NCBI RefSeq assembly: GCF_047663525.1
Contig: NC_092604.1
Location: 13,255,501 to 13,319,500, forward strand
From: Anas platyrhynchos
Taxonomy: Eukaryota > Chordata > Aves > Anseriformes > Anatidae
Direction of reading: 5' to 3'
DNA length: 64,000 bases
The stretch's first letter is position 1, and each line of letters begins with the position of its first letter. A model generated the notes under the pieces. The model searched no databases. It saw nothing but the letters and a program-made list of their open reading frames with translations, and was not told the origin of the DNA. The translations under genes were made by a program, and so were the position numbers. Positions 36,572-47,985 of the stretch are shown piece after piece.

Positions 36572-39500
36572 CTGGAGGACAGAGACCATACGTGAACACC
36601 TTCAGGACACAGTCCACACAAGACAGGTAAGAAGCTTATTAAAATAACTACAGAAATTCTAAAATTTTGCAATGGAATTCAAAAAATCTTTGTCAAAACT
36701 GCTTCAAGTTTGCTCGGACTATTAAGTTGAAGCAGAAGCAAGTGTTTCAGTTCATCATCAGCCTGTTCTGATGGGGATTAAGGTTTGATGGAGCCAGCAA
36801 TGTGCAGCACCTTCTTGTGTGCTTGTAGGCACACTGCTTTGCCTCTCTACACTTCTATTTCCCCAGCTTTCCACCAGGATAGTGCCTTCTCACCCCACTG
36901 GGCAGGCACCTTTCTTCAATTTGTATTTCCTGCCACCTGCAGCAACTGAATTTATCCCTGCAAGTGGCCAGCAGAAATACTGAGGCATCCTTCAAGGTGT
37001 GCTGTGTCCCATACAGCTGGACAATACCGCTCAGCCAGCCCGGGGGGTTAGGCTGGGTGCTGTTTTACAGCACGTTACAGGGGAACACAAGTCCTCTGCA
37101 ACAGACATCTAACCTGACACCCAACTCGTTGACTTTTTTCTTTTTCTTCCTTTATTAAACAAACCCCTCCATTTCACAGAGCTGCTACATTCATTTTATC
37201 CTTTTCTTACAAAATCAGGGCAATCAGCAAGCTTTGGCTCTGCCCAGGGCTTTTCAACATGAACAGAGCAGCACCAAAACACAGCTGCATCAGTGGGGAG
37301 GGCTGCAGGAACAGGGACACCAGACCCCGCTGCACAGGAACCACCTCCTGTTGCCAGCAGCAGACGTGCCCAGAGTTTCTTTTACCCACACACTGCTATT
37401 GGAATTGGCTTTGTTTATATACCGAAGAATGACACTGCCCCGTGCACAACAGTGGCACCCCTCAGTTACCTAACGGACAGGTGAGGAAGATCACCTCCAT
37501 CACCTCCCTAAAATTCCCCTGGTGACCGACAAAGATCCCATACTTCCACACAACCCCACTGATTGCCCGTGTGTTATGCTTTGCTAATCTTTGTCAGCTG
37601 AGAGCTTCCTGAAGTGAGACACCACAGTAAGGCTGGGAGCTTTTCCCCAAACACAGACATGCACAGAAGCACAAATAATCCTTGTTAAAATGAGTGAGGC
37701 TCCAGGTTACAGATGCCTGCCTGCACGCCAGAGGTGATTTAAGGCAGAGGCAGAACCTGAAGGGTGCAGAGCAGCTCCCGGTGCCTGCAGGCGATGTCCC
37801 ACGTGTGCAAATGGCCAGTACCAGCCTCTCCTGAGCGCCTCTCACTGCGATACCACCGGTTTCAAAGAAACCATAGATTGCATAAATCCTGAGAAGTGGG
37901 ACAGAAGTGTTTAGGCAAGCTTCAGCTGCGCTCTGGCATTGTACAGCACAAAGAATAAGAGCACAGCCAGAAAGCCATCTCTGAATAGAACGAAAATAGA
38001 ACCCTTTTCACTGAATAACACCTTATTTTGGCATGTATGTTTGTTTACTTCAAAGTTATTTGTAAAATGCATGGTGCAGTTTGGCCTCAGAGAAGTGAAA
38101 ACAAGCTATCTGAACTTCAGGTCAATTCTTCAGGAAAGTAATATTGTAAGCGATGAAAGCTTTGTCGGCTAATCTAAAGTTGTACAAGTTTCCTTGCTCT
38201 CAAGTTAACATTAAAAATCTCACAGGTGCAAGATTGCAAAGCTCAAGAAGTTAATGAGCACAAAGACCACTCAGTCGTCTGGTGGGTTTAATTGTTTTTA
38301 GAGCGTGCACATTTTTACCAGCCACTCATCACTTCATAAATCCAGGAGAGCTCTTCTCTCATTCCTGCAGTTGAACTGTCTTACTTTTCTGTGCATACTT
38401 TCCTCCCCCTTCCAAACAAAGCTGTTCTGTTTTTCACAGCCCTATTTCTTCCTGAGGACTGACTCCTCCACACACTTTTCCTCGCAGTTTACACCAGGCG
38501 AGGTTCTGGCTATGGGTTATCAGGATCAGCTGGGGAGAGGGGGAAGGGAAGCGGTATCAGGAGCGTGCTGGGGGAGGTCAGGAATCTATTCATTTCATAG
38601 TCATCTACAGAAAAACAGCACAATAAAAGAAAACATTTGATCCAGCAGGCCACGAGAACATTCAGCCCATTGTTAGAAGTGATTAAAACACGGGAGCTCA
38701 TCCCATATGTTCATTTGTCACCTACCTAAACATTAACATTGCTCCCGGCATTTTGTAAATGAGACTGAGATTTACCCCAAAATGCCAGACGAGCACTGCT
38801 TCAATTAATTTTTTCAACTGGCTGTAAGACCAACCTTCAGTCTGTAATAATCAGCGAACACCAGAATTCAAGGAAGCTGAGGTTCTTCAAGGAAAGCCTC
38901 TCCTTATGAGTCCCCTTACAGCTTTCACGAGCACGGGACCCACCGCGCGCAGCTACGCTGGGGCAGCCACCACCACGACAGCTGAGACTGAAAGGGCACA
39001 GCTCAGATCCCTCATCTGTGCAGCTTCCCGCTAAATGGCTTTTTGGTGCCATTTTCCCATTTTCCCTAATGACAATTAATACTTGAAAAGCTAAATCAGG
39101 AGAAGAGACTACAGAAACGTCGCCCTCCCGAGCACACCTATTTTCACCCATGTGCACGGCTCTGCTCTGAAGGCCTTTTGAGGCTGTGGGCTTTGAATTG
39201 CCCCTTTCTGAAGGGCGAGGATTCCTCCTTTGTCTTATTTTCTTACCTCTCGCTCATATTTATCCCAGCCCCAAAATGAAACGCACACTCCTCTTTAGAG
39301 GCTCCGACCAGGACAGCAGGAACAAAGGGCAGGCTGAATAGAGGAACAAGTGGCATTGTGTCTTGCTGTGACCCTCGCTGCTCCTCGCAGGAGCGGCACC
39401 AGATGCGGGATGAATGGCTGGGCCGAGCAGGGACCTGCCCCAGGAAATGAGGCACCTGGGGCCAGTCCTCCCCTCCTCGTGGCCGTCCCGAGTCAGCCTC

Positions 39501-41553
39501 CCGGGCTGTGAGAGGGGTTCACAAAGGAACCCCGTGAAGCTGCTGGGCGCTGGGATGAGCGAGCACACAGAAGTGTTTTAAATCTCTGCTCACCAAGCAC
39601 CCAGATCCCCTGCGGACTCCTGCAGAACTGCCAGGTCTATCAGAGCACAAAACAGGGCAAATGTCAGAGGGTGGGCAGCAGTTCAGTCTGCTGCCAAAAG
39701 AAGGACCTGTCTGGCACCCAGACTACAGAAGAAAGAGAAAGGAGAGAAAGAGAAAATAGAGGAAAAAAAGAAAAAGACGCAAAAAACCATCACCCTGGCC
39801 AAAATGATAAATGAAAGGCAGGTTCCTCAGAACATCAGATAGTACAGACTATGGAAAAAAAAACAACAGCAAAGTTGCAACATCTTCAAATTTATGCAAT
39901 CAAAACACTGAGATAGCAATTAATAATGCAGACTTTGATAATAAGGATGACCAGCTTTGTGAACAATCGTTCCACTGGCCCAAGTGATTTTTAAAGACCT
40001 TCTGTTCTGTATCTCAGGGTTACCCGAAGTGTCAGATCAGTTAGTTTCATTCTCTCCACAGCAAAGGCAGCTTGCAGAGCTGTGCTGCAGGAGGACAGCC
40101 TTGCTGCAGGAGAACCATCCTCGAGATGATCTAACCAGCACCTGTTTTCTCCTCCAACAGCTGGGAAGCCTCTGACTGAGCTCTCTGCTCAGCACAGGAT
40201 GGAGACCCTCTGTTAGAGCTGCTGTTAGTTTAAAAAGCAAAAACAAGAAATGGACTACATCCACGCTGCTGTTTATTTTTTTTTCCTTATTTGCAGTTTG
40301 ATTTTATCAACTTCATCAGCTTTTATCAAAGAAATTAGAAAAAAAAAAAAGTATTTTTAAAATGTACTGAAAATTCTTAGAGATATAGAGAAAGCTCAGG
40401 AAAAAATAGAAAGAAATGGGCCACTCACTGGGAAACACAGAACGTGAGTGTTTTTCAGCTGCAGGAAGCCCCAGAGACTAGACAGAAACAAAACTATCAG
40501 TCTCAATAGAAAACACAAACTGATATCACGGGATTGGTCTGAAATATTTTACAAGTCTCGCCCTTTTTCTGTGCACAATTCCAAAAGAATGCTTCCAAAC
40601 ATGATTTACCTTCAGCTGTCTCTCCACAGTCTGAGGACCCAGGTAAGTCAGTCAGTTTGAAAATTTAGAGGAATTCTAAGACAAGTCACCATTAAGAGAG
40701 GCTGAAATTGAAATCCTAAGTCTGTATAAAATTAATGGGGATGCGAGCGAGAAGGACAAACATTTCATGTTAAATAAAATGATATTTTAAGAAGACAGTA
40801 CTTAAATGGAAATTAACCTTCAGATACAAGAGACTCAAAGCAAAGGTGCATCAGGCTTCCTAAAAATGTTTGCGCAGCTGAACACCACTTATCTTCTACC
40901 TGCTAGAATTGCTAGCATATACGTTTTAAGTCTGAGGAATAATTTTCAGAAACACTGAGTCTATGCAAGGTGTTGGTCCTCACCAGCCCCAGAAAACAAG
41001 CCTGTGATTCTTACCAGTTAAAACCTGCTGGTTTTATAAATACAATCTCACAGTATTGTTTGAATGAAGCCTGCAGAGAAGACACATACATGTGCACCCA
41101 CTTTTTCCATGTAATAGATTGTCACATTTAGTGAATGTCCTACCTCCCTAAATGCAGATTTTTAAAAGGTTTCCTGGGGCACTTAAGTGGCTCTTCCGAA
41201 GGCATTTGGACCTAAGGATTGCAAGCATGAGCCAGAACAGCATGTGCCCTCCCTGCTCCAGGGACATCCACTCCAAAAGCACGACCAAAAGGAAGCTTCA
41301 GACAGCATCAAACACCGCCCTGAAAATGCAGGCTTTATTCAGCACTGACTAGCCACGGCCCCTGTCACATACGAAGTCTCAAGCATTTGTTCTCAGCATG
41401 GAATAACCTTTCCTTGAAAACAGAAAGGCAGCAGCAGGCGAAGCACCCACAGGGGTGGTGGGGCTGGGAAGAGGCTCCTGGCCACCCTGCTCGCTGCCTG
41501 CCCCCCATCACCACACCACGCTCCCTCACCTGGGGCTCAGCCCCGCGCCTCAC
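36572..41553 (-). other. NR6A1: NR6A1 intron 6
   Basis: The largest intron of the well-supported part, 5 kb and mostly AT-rich. It holds purine-rich simple sequence at about 39723-39776 and A-tracts near 40338-40350. No coding exon is recognised. Confidence 0.85.
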
Positions 41554-41808
41554 CTGTGCAGCTCGTCATCAGAGGGAGAGTACTTGGAGGTGACATCCGC
41601 GAGGTCACCAAAGATCTGCTTGCTGTAAACAGTCAGCGAGGAAAGCAGGATCAGCTCCTGCCAGGTGGAGCTGAGCAGGCAGGTATAGTCCTTGATCGAG
41701 AGTTCACAGAAGAACGGCAGCTTCTTGATCCAAGCAATCTGCCTGAAAAGCAATTCATCCGCCAGACGACACAACAATGCAAACAGCTCTGCCTGAGTCA
41801 CTTTATAC
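41554..41808 (-). CDS. NR6A1: NR6A1 exon 6: core of ligand-binding domain
   Basis: 255 nt: one base of Gly, then YKVTQAELFALLCRLADELL, FRQIAWIKKLPFFCELSIKD, YTCLLSSTWQELILLSSLTV and YSKQIFGDLADVTSKYSPSD, ending DELH plus two bases of Arg. WIKKLPFFCELSIKDYTCLL is the nuclear receptor signature across helices 3-5 and is unchanged from human. Acceptor cctgcag, donor gtgagg. Confidence 0.98.
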
Positions 41809-42456
41809 CTGCAGGCACAGTTAATATGAAGGCATAGAAATAATTAAAAACATCGAATGACATAATCTGACAAGGCACTTGAAAAGCAAGGAAAATGTCA
41901 CCGGAATTGGTGTGCGAGCGCCCGGCATGCCGGTGCCCAGAGTGTCACCTGGCGGTGGGAGCAGCGATTGCCAGAGCCTGCCGGGGGCTGGAGGCCCCCC
42001 CGGCAGCGGGGGCTCTCCCCAGGCAGGGGGCAGCTGGGCCCCAGCAGGCTGACCACCCGGCTTTATTCCAGCCGTGTGTGCTTTTCCAGCTACGGGGCTT
42101 ATCCCCAGCCCTTCACCATGGCTCGGGGCTGAAACCACCAAACCCCGCTCCCGTGCAGGCTCAGCCTGGCACGCGCAGCCCGAGGCACCCCGCCAAGGTC
42201 TGTGCACCCCAGCGCCAGGGCAGGGCACAGCCCAGCCATGGGACACGCTCCGTTTTGCTGCCTGCACTGTGGCTGCAGCTGCTCCCCAGACGCTGCTCCC
42301 CATGCCCCCAGGGCTGTGAGCACACGCCCGGCTCCCCGTGCCCCCAGCACCCTGCGCAGCACGAGCTGCAGGCGTGCGCACACACGGGCAGCTCACTGAA
42401 GGACAAGCTGCAGGTGGAGCTCGGGGCTGCCTCCCCACCACGCTGCGCACACTCAC
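41809..42456 (-). other. NR6A1: NR6A1 intron 5
   Basis: 0.65 kb and GC-rich, unlike the AT-rich introns on either side. No exon recognised. Confidence 0.85.
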
Positions 42457-42684
42457 CCGTCTTCAATGAGCATCGGAGTGCCGAGTGGCTGCAAGTCCTC
42501 CGCTGACACCAGCTGATTGATCAGGCTGTGCGACTGGGGGTCCAGGCTGCGCGCTTGCGGGGGCATCAGAGCCGAGTGAGCAGAATAGCTAAAAAGGTGC
42601 GGGAGGTACTGATAGTGCATGGACACCGGCGTCCCAATATACTGATCCCTGAGTGCAGCGAATCCATTCAGCTCCACAGACCTA
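42457..42684 (-). CDS. NR6A1: NR6A1 exon 5: hinge, with tandem acceptor
   Basis: 228 nt from the upstream acceptor. It encodes the end of a serine, then RSVELNGFAALRDQYIGTPV, SMHYQYLPHLFSYSAHSALM, PPQARSLDPQSHSLINQLVS and AEDLQPLGTPMLIEDG. It links the DNA- and ligand-binding domains and includes ligand-binding-domain helix 1-2. The acceptor region on the minus strand reads CTAGTAG: using the second AG moves the start to 42681 and drops one serine without changing the frame. Donor gtgagt. Confidence 0.96.
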
Positions 42685-42688
42685 CTAG
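42681..42688 (-). promoter_or_regulatory. NR6A1: Tandem NAGNAG splice acceptor (TAGTAG)
   Basis: Two acceptor AGs three bases apart. The first gives SSSRSVEL, which matches human isoform 1; the second gives SSRSVEL. Such acceptors often yield both products. Confidence 0.7.
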
Positions 42689-43813
42689 ACAGGGAAAAGC
42701 ATTTTAATATACTACAAGAATTCCACACAATTCATTAAAATGTTAAAAATCCAGCTCCATCAGAAATGTTGATAAAAACAGAAAAGGAAAAAGAGAAGAG
42801 AAGAGAAGAGAAGAGAAGAGAAGAGAAGAGAAGAGAAGAGAAGAGAAGAGAAGAGAAGAGAAGAGAAGAGAAGAGAAGAGAAGAGAAGAGAAGAGAAGAG
42901 AAGAGAAGAGAAGAGAAGAGAAGAGAAGAGAAGAGAAGAGAAGAGAAGAGAAGAGAAGAGAAGAGAAGAGAAGAGAAGAGAAGAGAAGAGAAGAGAAGAG
43001 AAGAGAAGAGAAGAGAAGAGAAGAGAAGAGAAGAGAAGAGAAGAGAAGAGATCCCTTTGTATATAAACGCTACACTGGAAATACCAGCGTGCAGAGGTGC
43101 CTCGCGTTGCGCCTGACTCCAGCTAGATCCATTTAGCGAAGCACTGGGCTCTGCTGCCGAGCAGCCATTCTGAGCACAGGAGAGAGCTGACTGCAGCAAG
43201 CATTTCCACTCCTGCTTTCTTAAAGGGCCAGAATTTAGGACTGTAAATTAAGCAGTTCATACAGCCAGCGAACACAAATACCTCCTAGCTTACAATGCAA
43301 CCGAGAGCTGCTGGGCTGCAAGCCCGAGATTCTTGCCGTGTTTGCAGTCAAATCCTGACTCAGGTGGCCAGCACTAACTGCAACTGACAAAGTCACACCA
43401 CCAATTAGCAACCTAAGTGGAGTTCATTTATTTTCAAAATCTGAGCACAGCGGAGAAAAAGAGCTTATATAGAAGGAACAGTGAGAGCTAATCAGGTTTC
43501 CATGATCTGCAGGGGAAAAAAATCAATGCAAATTAAGAACTCTATTTCAAATATCAGAATGTTAACTCAACATTGCCTTCTTTTTTCATTTACTCATTAG
43601 CATTTCCCCTCTCAATCAATTATTTCCAATCCAGTGGCTGTCTTTCTAAAAGCGCATTTAGAGATGTAAGAACGTGCAGGAAATGTGCAGTACGTTCAGG
43701 TCACACGAGGAGGTAATTCCAGGGTAATTTTTCCTACATTGATCCCGAGTATCACTCAGGGAAACAGGGTCAAAATTATTGTAACACGAAACTCTTCCAG
43801 AGGTAATTCCCAC
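42685..43813 (-). other. NR6A1: NR6A1 intron 4, containing (AAGAG)52
   Basis: 1.1 kb intron. Its main content is the 260-base pentanucleotide repeat annotated separately. Confidence 0.9.
42791..43050. repeat. Perfect (AAGAG)52 microsatellite
   Basis: 260 bases, 52 uninterrupted copies of AAGAG on the plus strand, preceded by an A-rich stretch. The NR6A1 transcript carries it as (CUCUU)52, ending 106 nt before the exon 5 acceptor. Pure purine/pyrimidine mirror sequence of this kind can form triplex DNA. Confidence 0.98.
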
Positions 43814-43971
43814 CTTGAAGATGGAGTAGAAACAGGTGAAGGCTGGTTGCTCTCAGAAACTCCATTTCCAGGGGAGCTGTGGTCGCTGTCTCCGTTGTTG
43901 CTCCATGACATGTTTGCCTCTCCCTCAAATTCTTGTCCAGACATAATTCTTTCAATCTCTTCCTCCGATAT
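43814..43971 (-). CDS. NR6A1: NR6A1 exon 4: hinge, serine-rich
   Basis: 158 nt: ISEEEIERIMSGQEFEGEAN, MSWSNNGDSDHSSPGNGVSE, SNQPSPVSTPSS plus two bases. Human has the same segment with one residue fewer (NHW for NMSW). The proline at codon 43834-43836 corresponds to human/pig residue 192. In pigs a Pro192Leu change here is associated with vertebral number. Acceptor tgaaag, donor gtggga. Confidence 0.96.
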
Positions 43972-45713
43972 CTTTCAGACATAAGATCATCACAGTTAGT
44001 GCCAAGCTGCTACTTTCACTGAGAAGAGAAACACGGCAGAGTTTCCATACACAAACACCCTGACTGTCCTGCCACATCAAACAGGGCTGGAACTGATCTG
44101 CGCCAGCAGAAACGCGTCAGTGTCCTGAGAAATACCACACTCCCCCTTTACATTTAACAACATACATGAAAAATTCCAGGTACAGCTGCTGAGCCACTGG
44201 GAGAGGCGCTGTGCTGAACCTGAGTTAGTTGGGGAACTGCTCATAGGGAATCGCTGTTCACTGCTTTGTCCCCAGATAAGAACCAGGCTGCACCTGAAGA
44301 AGTCATCAAGCACCTCATGCTTAAAACAAGTATTAGAGAGTAAAATTTATGAAGCTAAAATGGACTGAACAAAAATAAGGGAATTCACTGCTACAGGATA
44401 CTGGAGAGACCAGAAGTAGGAAGGTTCAAGGAGCTGGGTAGGCTCCAGGAGAAGGCTTGCTTCTGTAGTGATGAATATGCAACAACATTTTGGGCTTTTT
44501 TCATATATTATGTGCGAGTACCTTAGCATGGCTGTCACAGAACATGGAAAGACCTCGAGTCAGCGATCTGCAAGGCAGCGCAGTGAACTCCAAGTGTCAT
44601 TTTCAAGAGCCTAACATTGCTTAAAGAGTTTATTCCAGTCTTGATAGACCCACATGGGATTAGGAATTAGTAACCGATGTGGTTGCAAACACAGTGTTTG
44701 CAAACAGCAGGAAATGCTGTACCATTTCTAAGGGATTTTTATTTATTTATTTGAGCTGTCTCCCTCCTGATGCTGACTGCCAGCAGGGCCACACTGCCTA
44801 ATTCTTGTTTTCTCCTTGGGCAGTCACGAGGGACCTGAGCTGCCTGGCCCCTGGCTCTTCACGTCTGCCATTCTGCGCTGGGGTGCACAGCACTTTCATA
44901 GGTGCGCTGTCACAGAAATGCTTCCAGTATTCTTTCTGTTTTATTAAAATAACCAGTAAACTTTTTAAAGGCTGCTTTTCTAGAAGCAAGCTGGAAACAG
45001 CCATCATTTCTCAGGCGTGCGGGACAAGCTGCTGTGCTGAATTACCTCGCGTTTTACAAGGCATCTCCAGACAAGCTGCGCCATCAATCACCGAGACATT
45101 TACTGGGAGCCCCACTTGCAACAACTTAAGAAATTGCAGCACACAGCCTGCAAGATTTACTGGGAGCTTTGGAGGGATTGAGGTCCTCGTGCTGCTCACA
45201 GAGGGCAGGCGGCTGCGCTGGCTCAAGCCACAGCCCAGGGATCCCAGGGTGTCCGTGCCAGCACCTGCAGCAATCCCCTGGGGCTGTGACGTGTCCTCTC
45301 CCCGCAGACAAGCGGGGCCACACTTTATTTACAAACCTACCGTTCATGACATGCATCTACCTGATGGGGAGCCCAATCCCCACCGGGCTGGCAGGAGGCA
45401 GGGGCAGGGCTGGCAGGCTGTGCCACAGCAGTGCCGGCCCCAGACCCCTCCCAGAGGCGCTCAGCTCGCTGCCTCCTCCCCGTCCCAGGGCACGCTGCTC
45501 GTGACTCCAGCTCCCAGCAGCCAGAGCCAGGAGTAATGGCAAGGAAAGCGCTTGGAAAACACAGCTCCCGTGCACAGGACGTGCATTCCCACCAGAAAAT
45601 GGCCAGCCTTTCCCCTGCCACAGCAGAGGGAAGCCCAACTGATGCAGAGACGTGTGCCAAGGTCAGCTGAACAGGAGCAAGTGAACCCTGGAGACATTTC
45701 TGCATGTGCTCAC
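43972..45713 (-). other. NR6A1: NR6A1 intron 3
   Basis: 1.7 kb without recognised exon; AT-rich near exon 4 and GC-rich near exon 3. Confidence 0.85.
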
Positions 45714-45769
45714 CTGGACAGGCCCGATACTTTTGTTTCTGCCTCCTGGCATGCCATCCTCTCTGATTG
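45714..45769 (-). CDS. NR6A1: NR6A1 exon 3: C-terminal extension of DNA-binding domain
   Basis: A 56-nt micro-exon. Two bases complete Ala, then IREDGMPGGRNKSIGPVQ, identical to human. GMPGGRNKS is the GCNF counterpart of the FTZ-F1/T-A box that contacts the minor groove 5' of the half-site. Acceptor tttcag, donor gtgagc. It was found by expected sequence and phase because it is too short to stand out as an open frame. Confidence 0.96.
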
Positions 45770-47754
45770 CTGAAAGAAAACAAACAAATCTTGGTAAGGA
45801 ACACTACTGTTTGGTATCAAAAAATAGATTCCTACTAACAGATTCCTATGAAGAAACACTCAGTGCTTTATCACATTGTATTAATTTGAGAGATGGCATG
45901 TGGAGAGCAACCCTACTGCTCCCCCAAATAATTCAACAAATGTGCAGGTCTGCTAGAAACTGAAAAGCCAACAGCAGCATTTCTGATGCCACAGCACACA
46001 GCCCGGTGAGGCCACCACAAGGCAGGCTGCACCAGCACAGACACCGCTGATGCTGGAGACAACACAGAGATAAAGCAGCTCGCCCCTGCGGCTGTGTCAG
46101 AGCGAAGCCCAATTAAGGAGACGATGCTGGAGCTGCTCCTGAGCTGCCCCTTCCCCAGCAGCCCAACCTCGGAGCAGCCCTGCAGAAGGGGACCTGCTCT
46201 CTGGCCCGGGTCCCTGTGTTTATCAGGGCACAATCTCGTTCCCAGCGGGCCGGGCAGACTTGGCAGCAGGCTCTCCCCAGCTGCACCATGACCTTGCAGC
46301 CGCCGCTGCCCCCCCGTGCTGCGCTCAGGGCTGGGGGGGGCTCTCCAGGACCAGAAACTGGGACAGTATTTAAGGAAAAATTCCTGTACTGCGCAAGTCT
46401 CGTGGTGTCCAGCAGCACCCTTCTGATGTGGAACATCTCCCTCTGGGGTATTTCTGCACCTTTTACAGCAGGTACAAACCTGGGCTGGCGCACCAGCCTG
46501 CCCGGGGCTCGCCACCAAGCCCTCCTGGGCAGAGCTCGTCCTGCCCCGGCCCTCCCGCACCGACTGTGCTCCATGTCCAGAAGTCTGCATGATGTGAACT
46601 GAACGCTGCAGGTGTTTACCCGTGGCTGCAAATCCCTGCCACACGCACCAACTGCTCGGAAAGCCCAGCCTGAAGTGCTTGCAAAGAGCCACGAGAGCCA
46701 CGAGGCCTCAGGAGCCGCGTCCTGTCCCCGGGAGGCTCGGGCTGCAGCGAGCACCGGGAGCAGGATGAGCACCAGCGCGGCGGCCGGGAGATGGCGGCGC
46801 TGCCCCGCGCAGCTCTGAGCACTGCTGAGCGCCGGCAGCGTCCGTCCAGAGACACTGCCCAGGAAAATTGGTAATCAAGGCGGTCGGGAGATAAGCTTTC
46901 CATCTCACCCCCAAGATGCGTTTTGTAACAAAGACCCTGGTGGATCTGCAGTGAATTTATGGAGGTTTCAGTGCTTTTGACAGGTGGCTTTCAGATGAGT
47001 TATGACATTCAAGGCATCGATAGCTACGTTTAACAAACATGACCCGATGCCTGTGTCTGTGAGGCTGGGCAGCAGCCCTGTAGCAAAGCCTGAGCCCAGG
47101 CAGCCCCTGTGCTACAGCAGCCCCTGCTTCTACTCAGCTGATTGTCATTAAACTAGGAAATGTCTGCTTTTAAAGGGTAACAACCTTATTTCTGCAGATT
47201 AAAAAGTCAAAAGATTGGAGTGAAGACTAGAGACATGACTGAAATAAATCCCAGTCTATTTTTTACTGTTAATTTCTGATCTACTTAGGGTTCCTCATCC
47301 TGAAGATGATGCCACAACACTTCACCAGCTCTGTACATCGGCCACGCATGGGAATCACACCACGGCTGTCCCTAACCCAGGACAGCTCTGGCCCTGGCCT
47401 CCCCAGAGACTGGGGCGAGCGGCTCCTGTGCTCCCAGACCCACGAGCTGCTCTGCTGGGGGCTGCGTGCCACCGCCTGGGGACAGGCAGCAGCCAGAGAC
47501 ACTGGCACTTGTCGCAGGCCAGCAACTGCAAGCCTCAGCTCTCACAGACAGACAGAGCAACCCAACCCGGGCAGCCCGGAGCCCTCAGGAGCAGGGGTGG
47601 CAGAGGCAAGCCAACAGACTTAAGACAGGACGAGATTCATTTTAGTTTTGGTTATTTAGGGGTCTGTGAAAAAGCAGATTGTGTCCCAGAAAGGCCAGCT
47701 GGGCCGTGTGGCTCGCGCCTGCACACGCAGCACCCAAAGCTCGGGTTTCTTTAC
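45770..47754 (-). other. NR6A1: NR6A1 intron 2
   Basis: 2.0 kb, mixed composition, with a GC-rich part at about 46080-46850. No exon or repeat recognised. Confidence 0.85.
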
Positions 47755-47985
47755 CTTTCCGGTTCATCCCCATCTGGAGGCATTTGAGCAGCCGGCAGTA
47801 CTGGCACCTGTTGCGCTGCTTGCGTGACATGACGCAGTTCTTGTCCCGGCTGCATCTGTAAACCCGCTTGTTGCAAATGCTCCTTTTGAAAAACCCCTTG
47901 CAGCCCTCGCAGGAGATGATCCCATAGTGCAGCCCCGTGGCTCTGTCCCCGCAGATCAGGCAGGTTCGCTGCTCAACCCGGTCAT
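47755..47985 (-). CDS. NR6A1: NR6A1 exon 2: both zinc fingers
   Basis: 231 nt containing the whole two-finger core. It reads [77 protein letters not shown]. In the short-isoform numbering the first finger uses Cys18, 21, 35, 38 and the second Cys54, 60, 70, 73. The P-box CEGCKG specifies AGGTCA. It is nearly identical to human (A for V at one site). Acceptor cttgcag, donor gtaaag. The exon starts with the last two bases of an Asp codon, so any upstream exon must end in phase 1. Confidence 0.98.

Noticed and set aside
42735..43199. Minus-strand open frame of 154 codons with FSSLL repeats, and plus-strand RREEK-repeat frame
   Set aside because: Both are translations of the (AAGAG)52 microsatellite.
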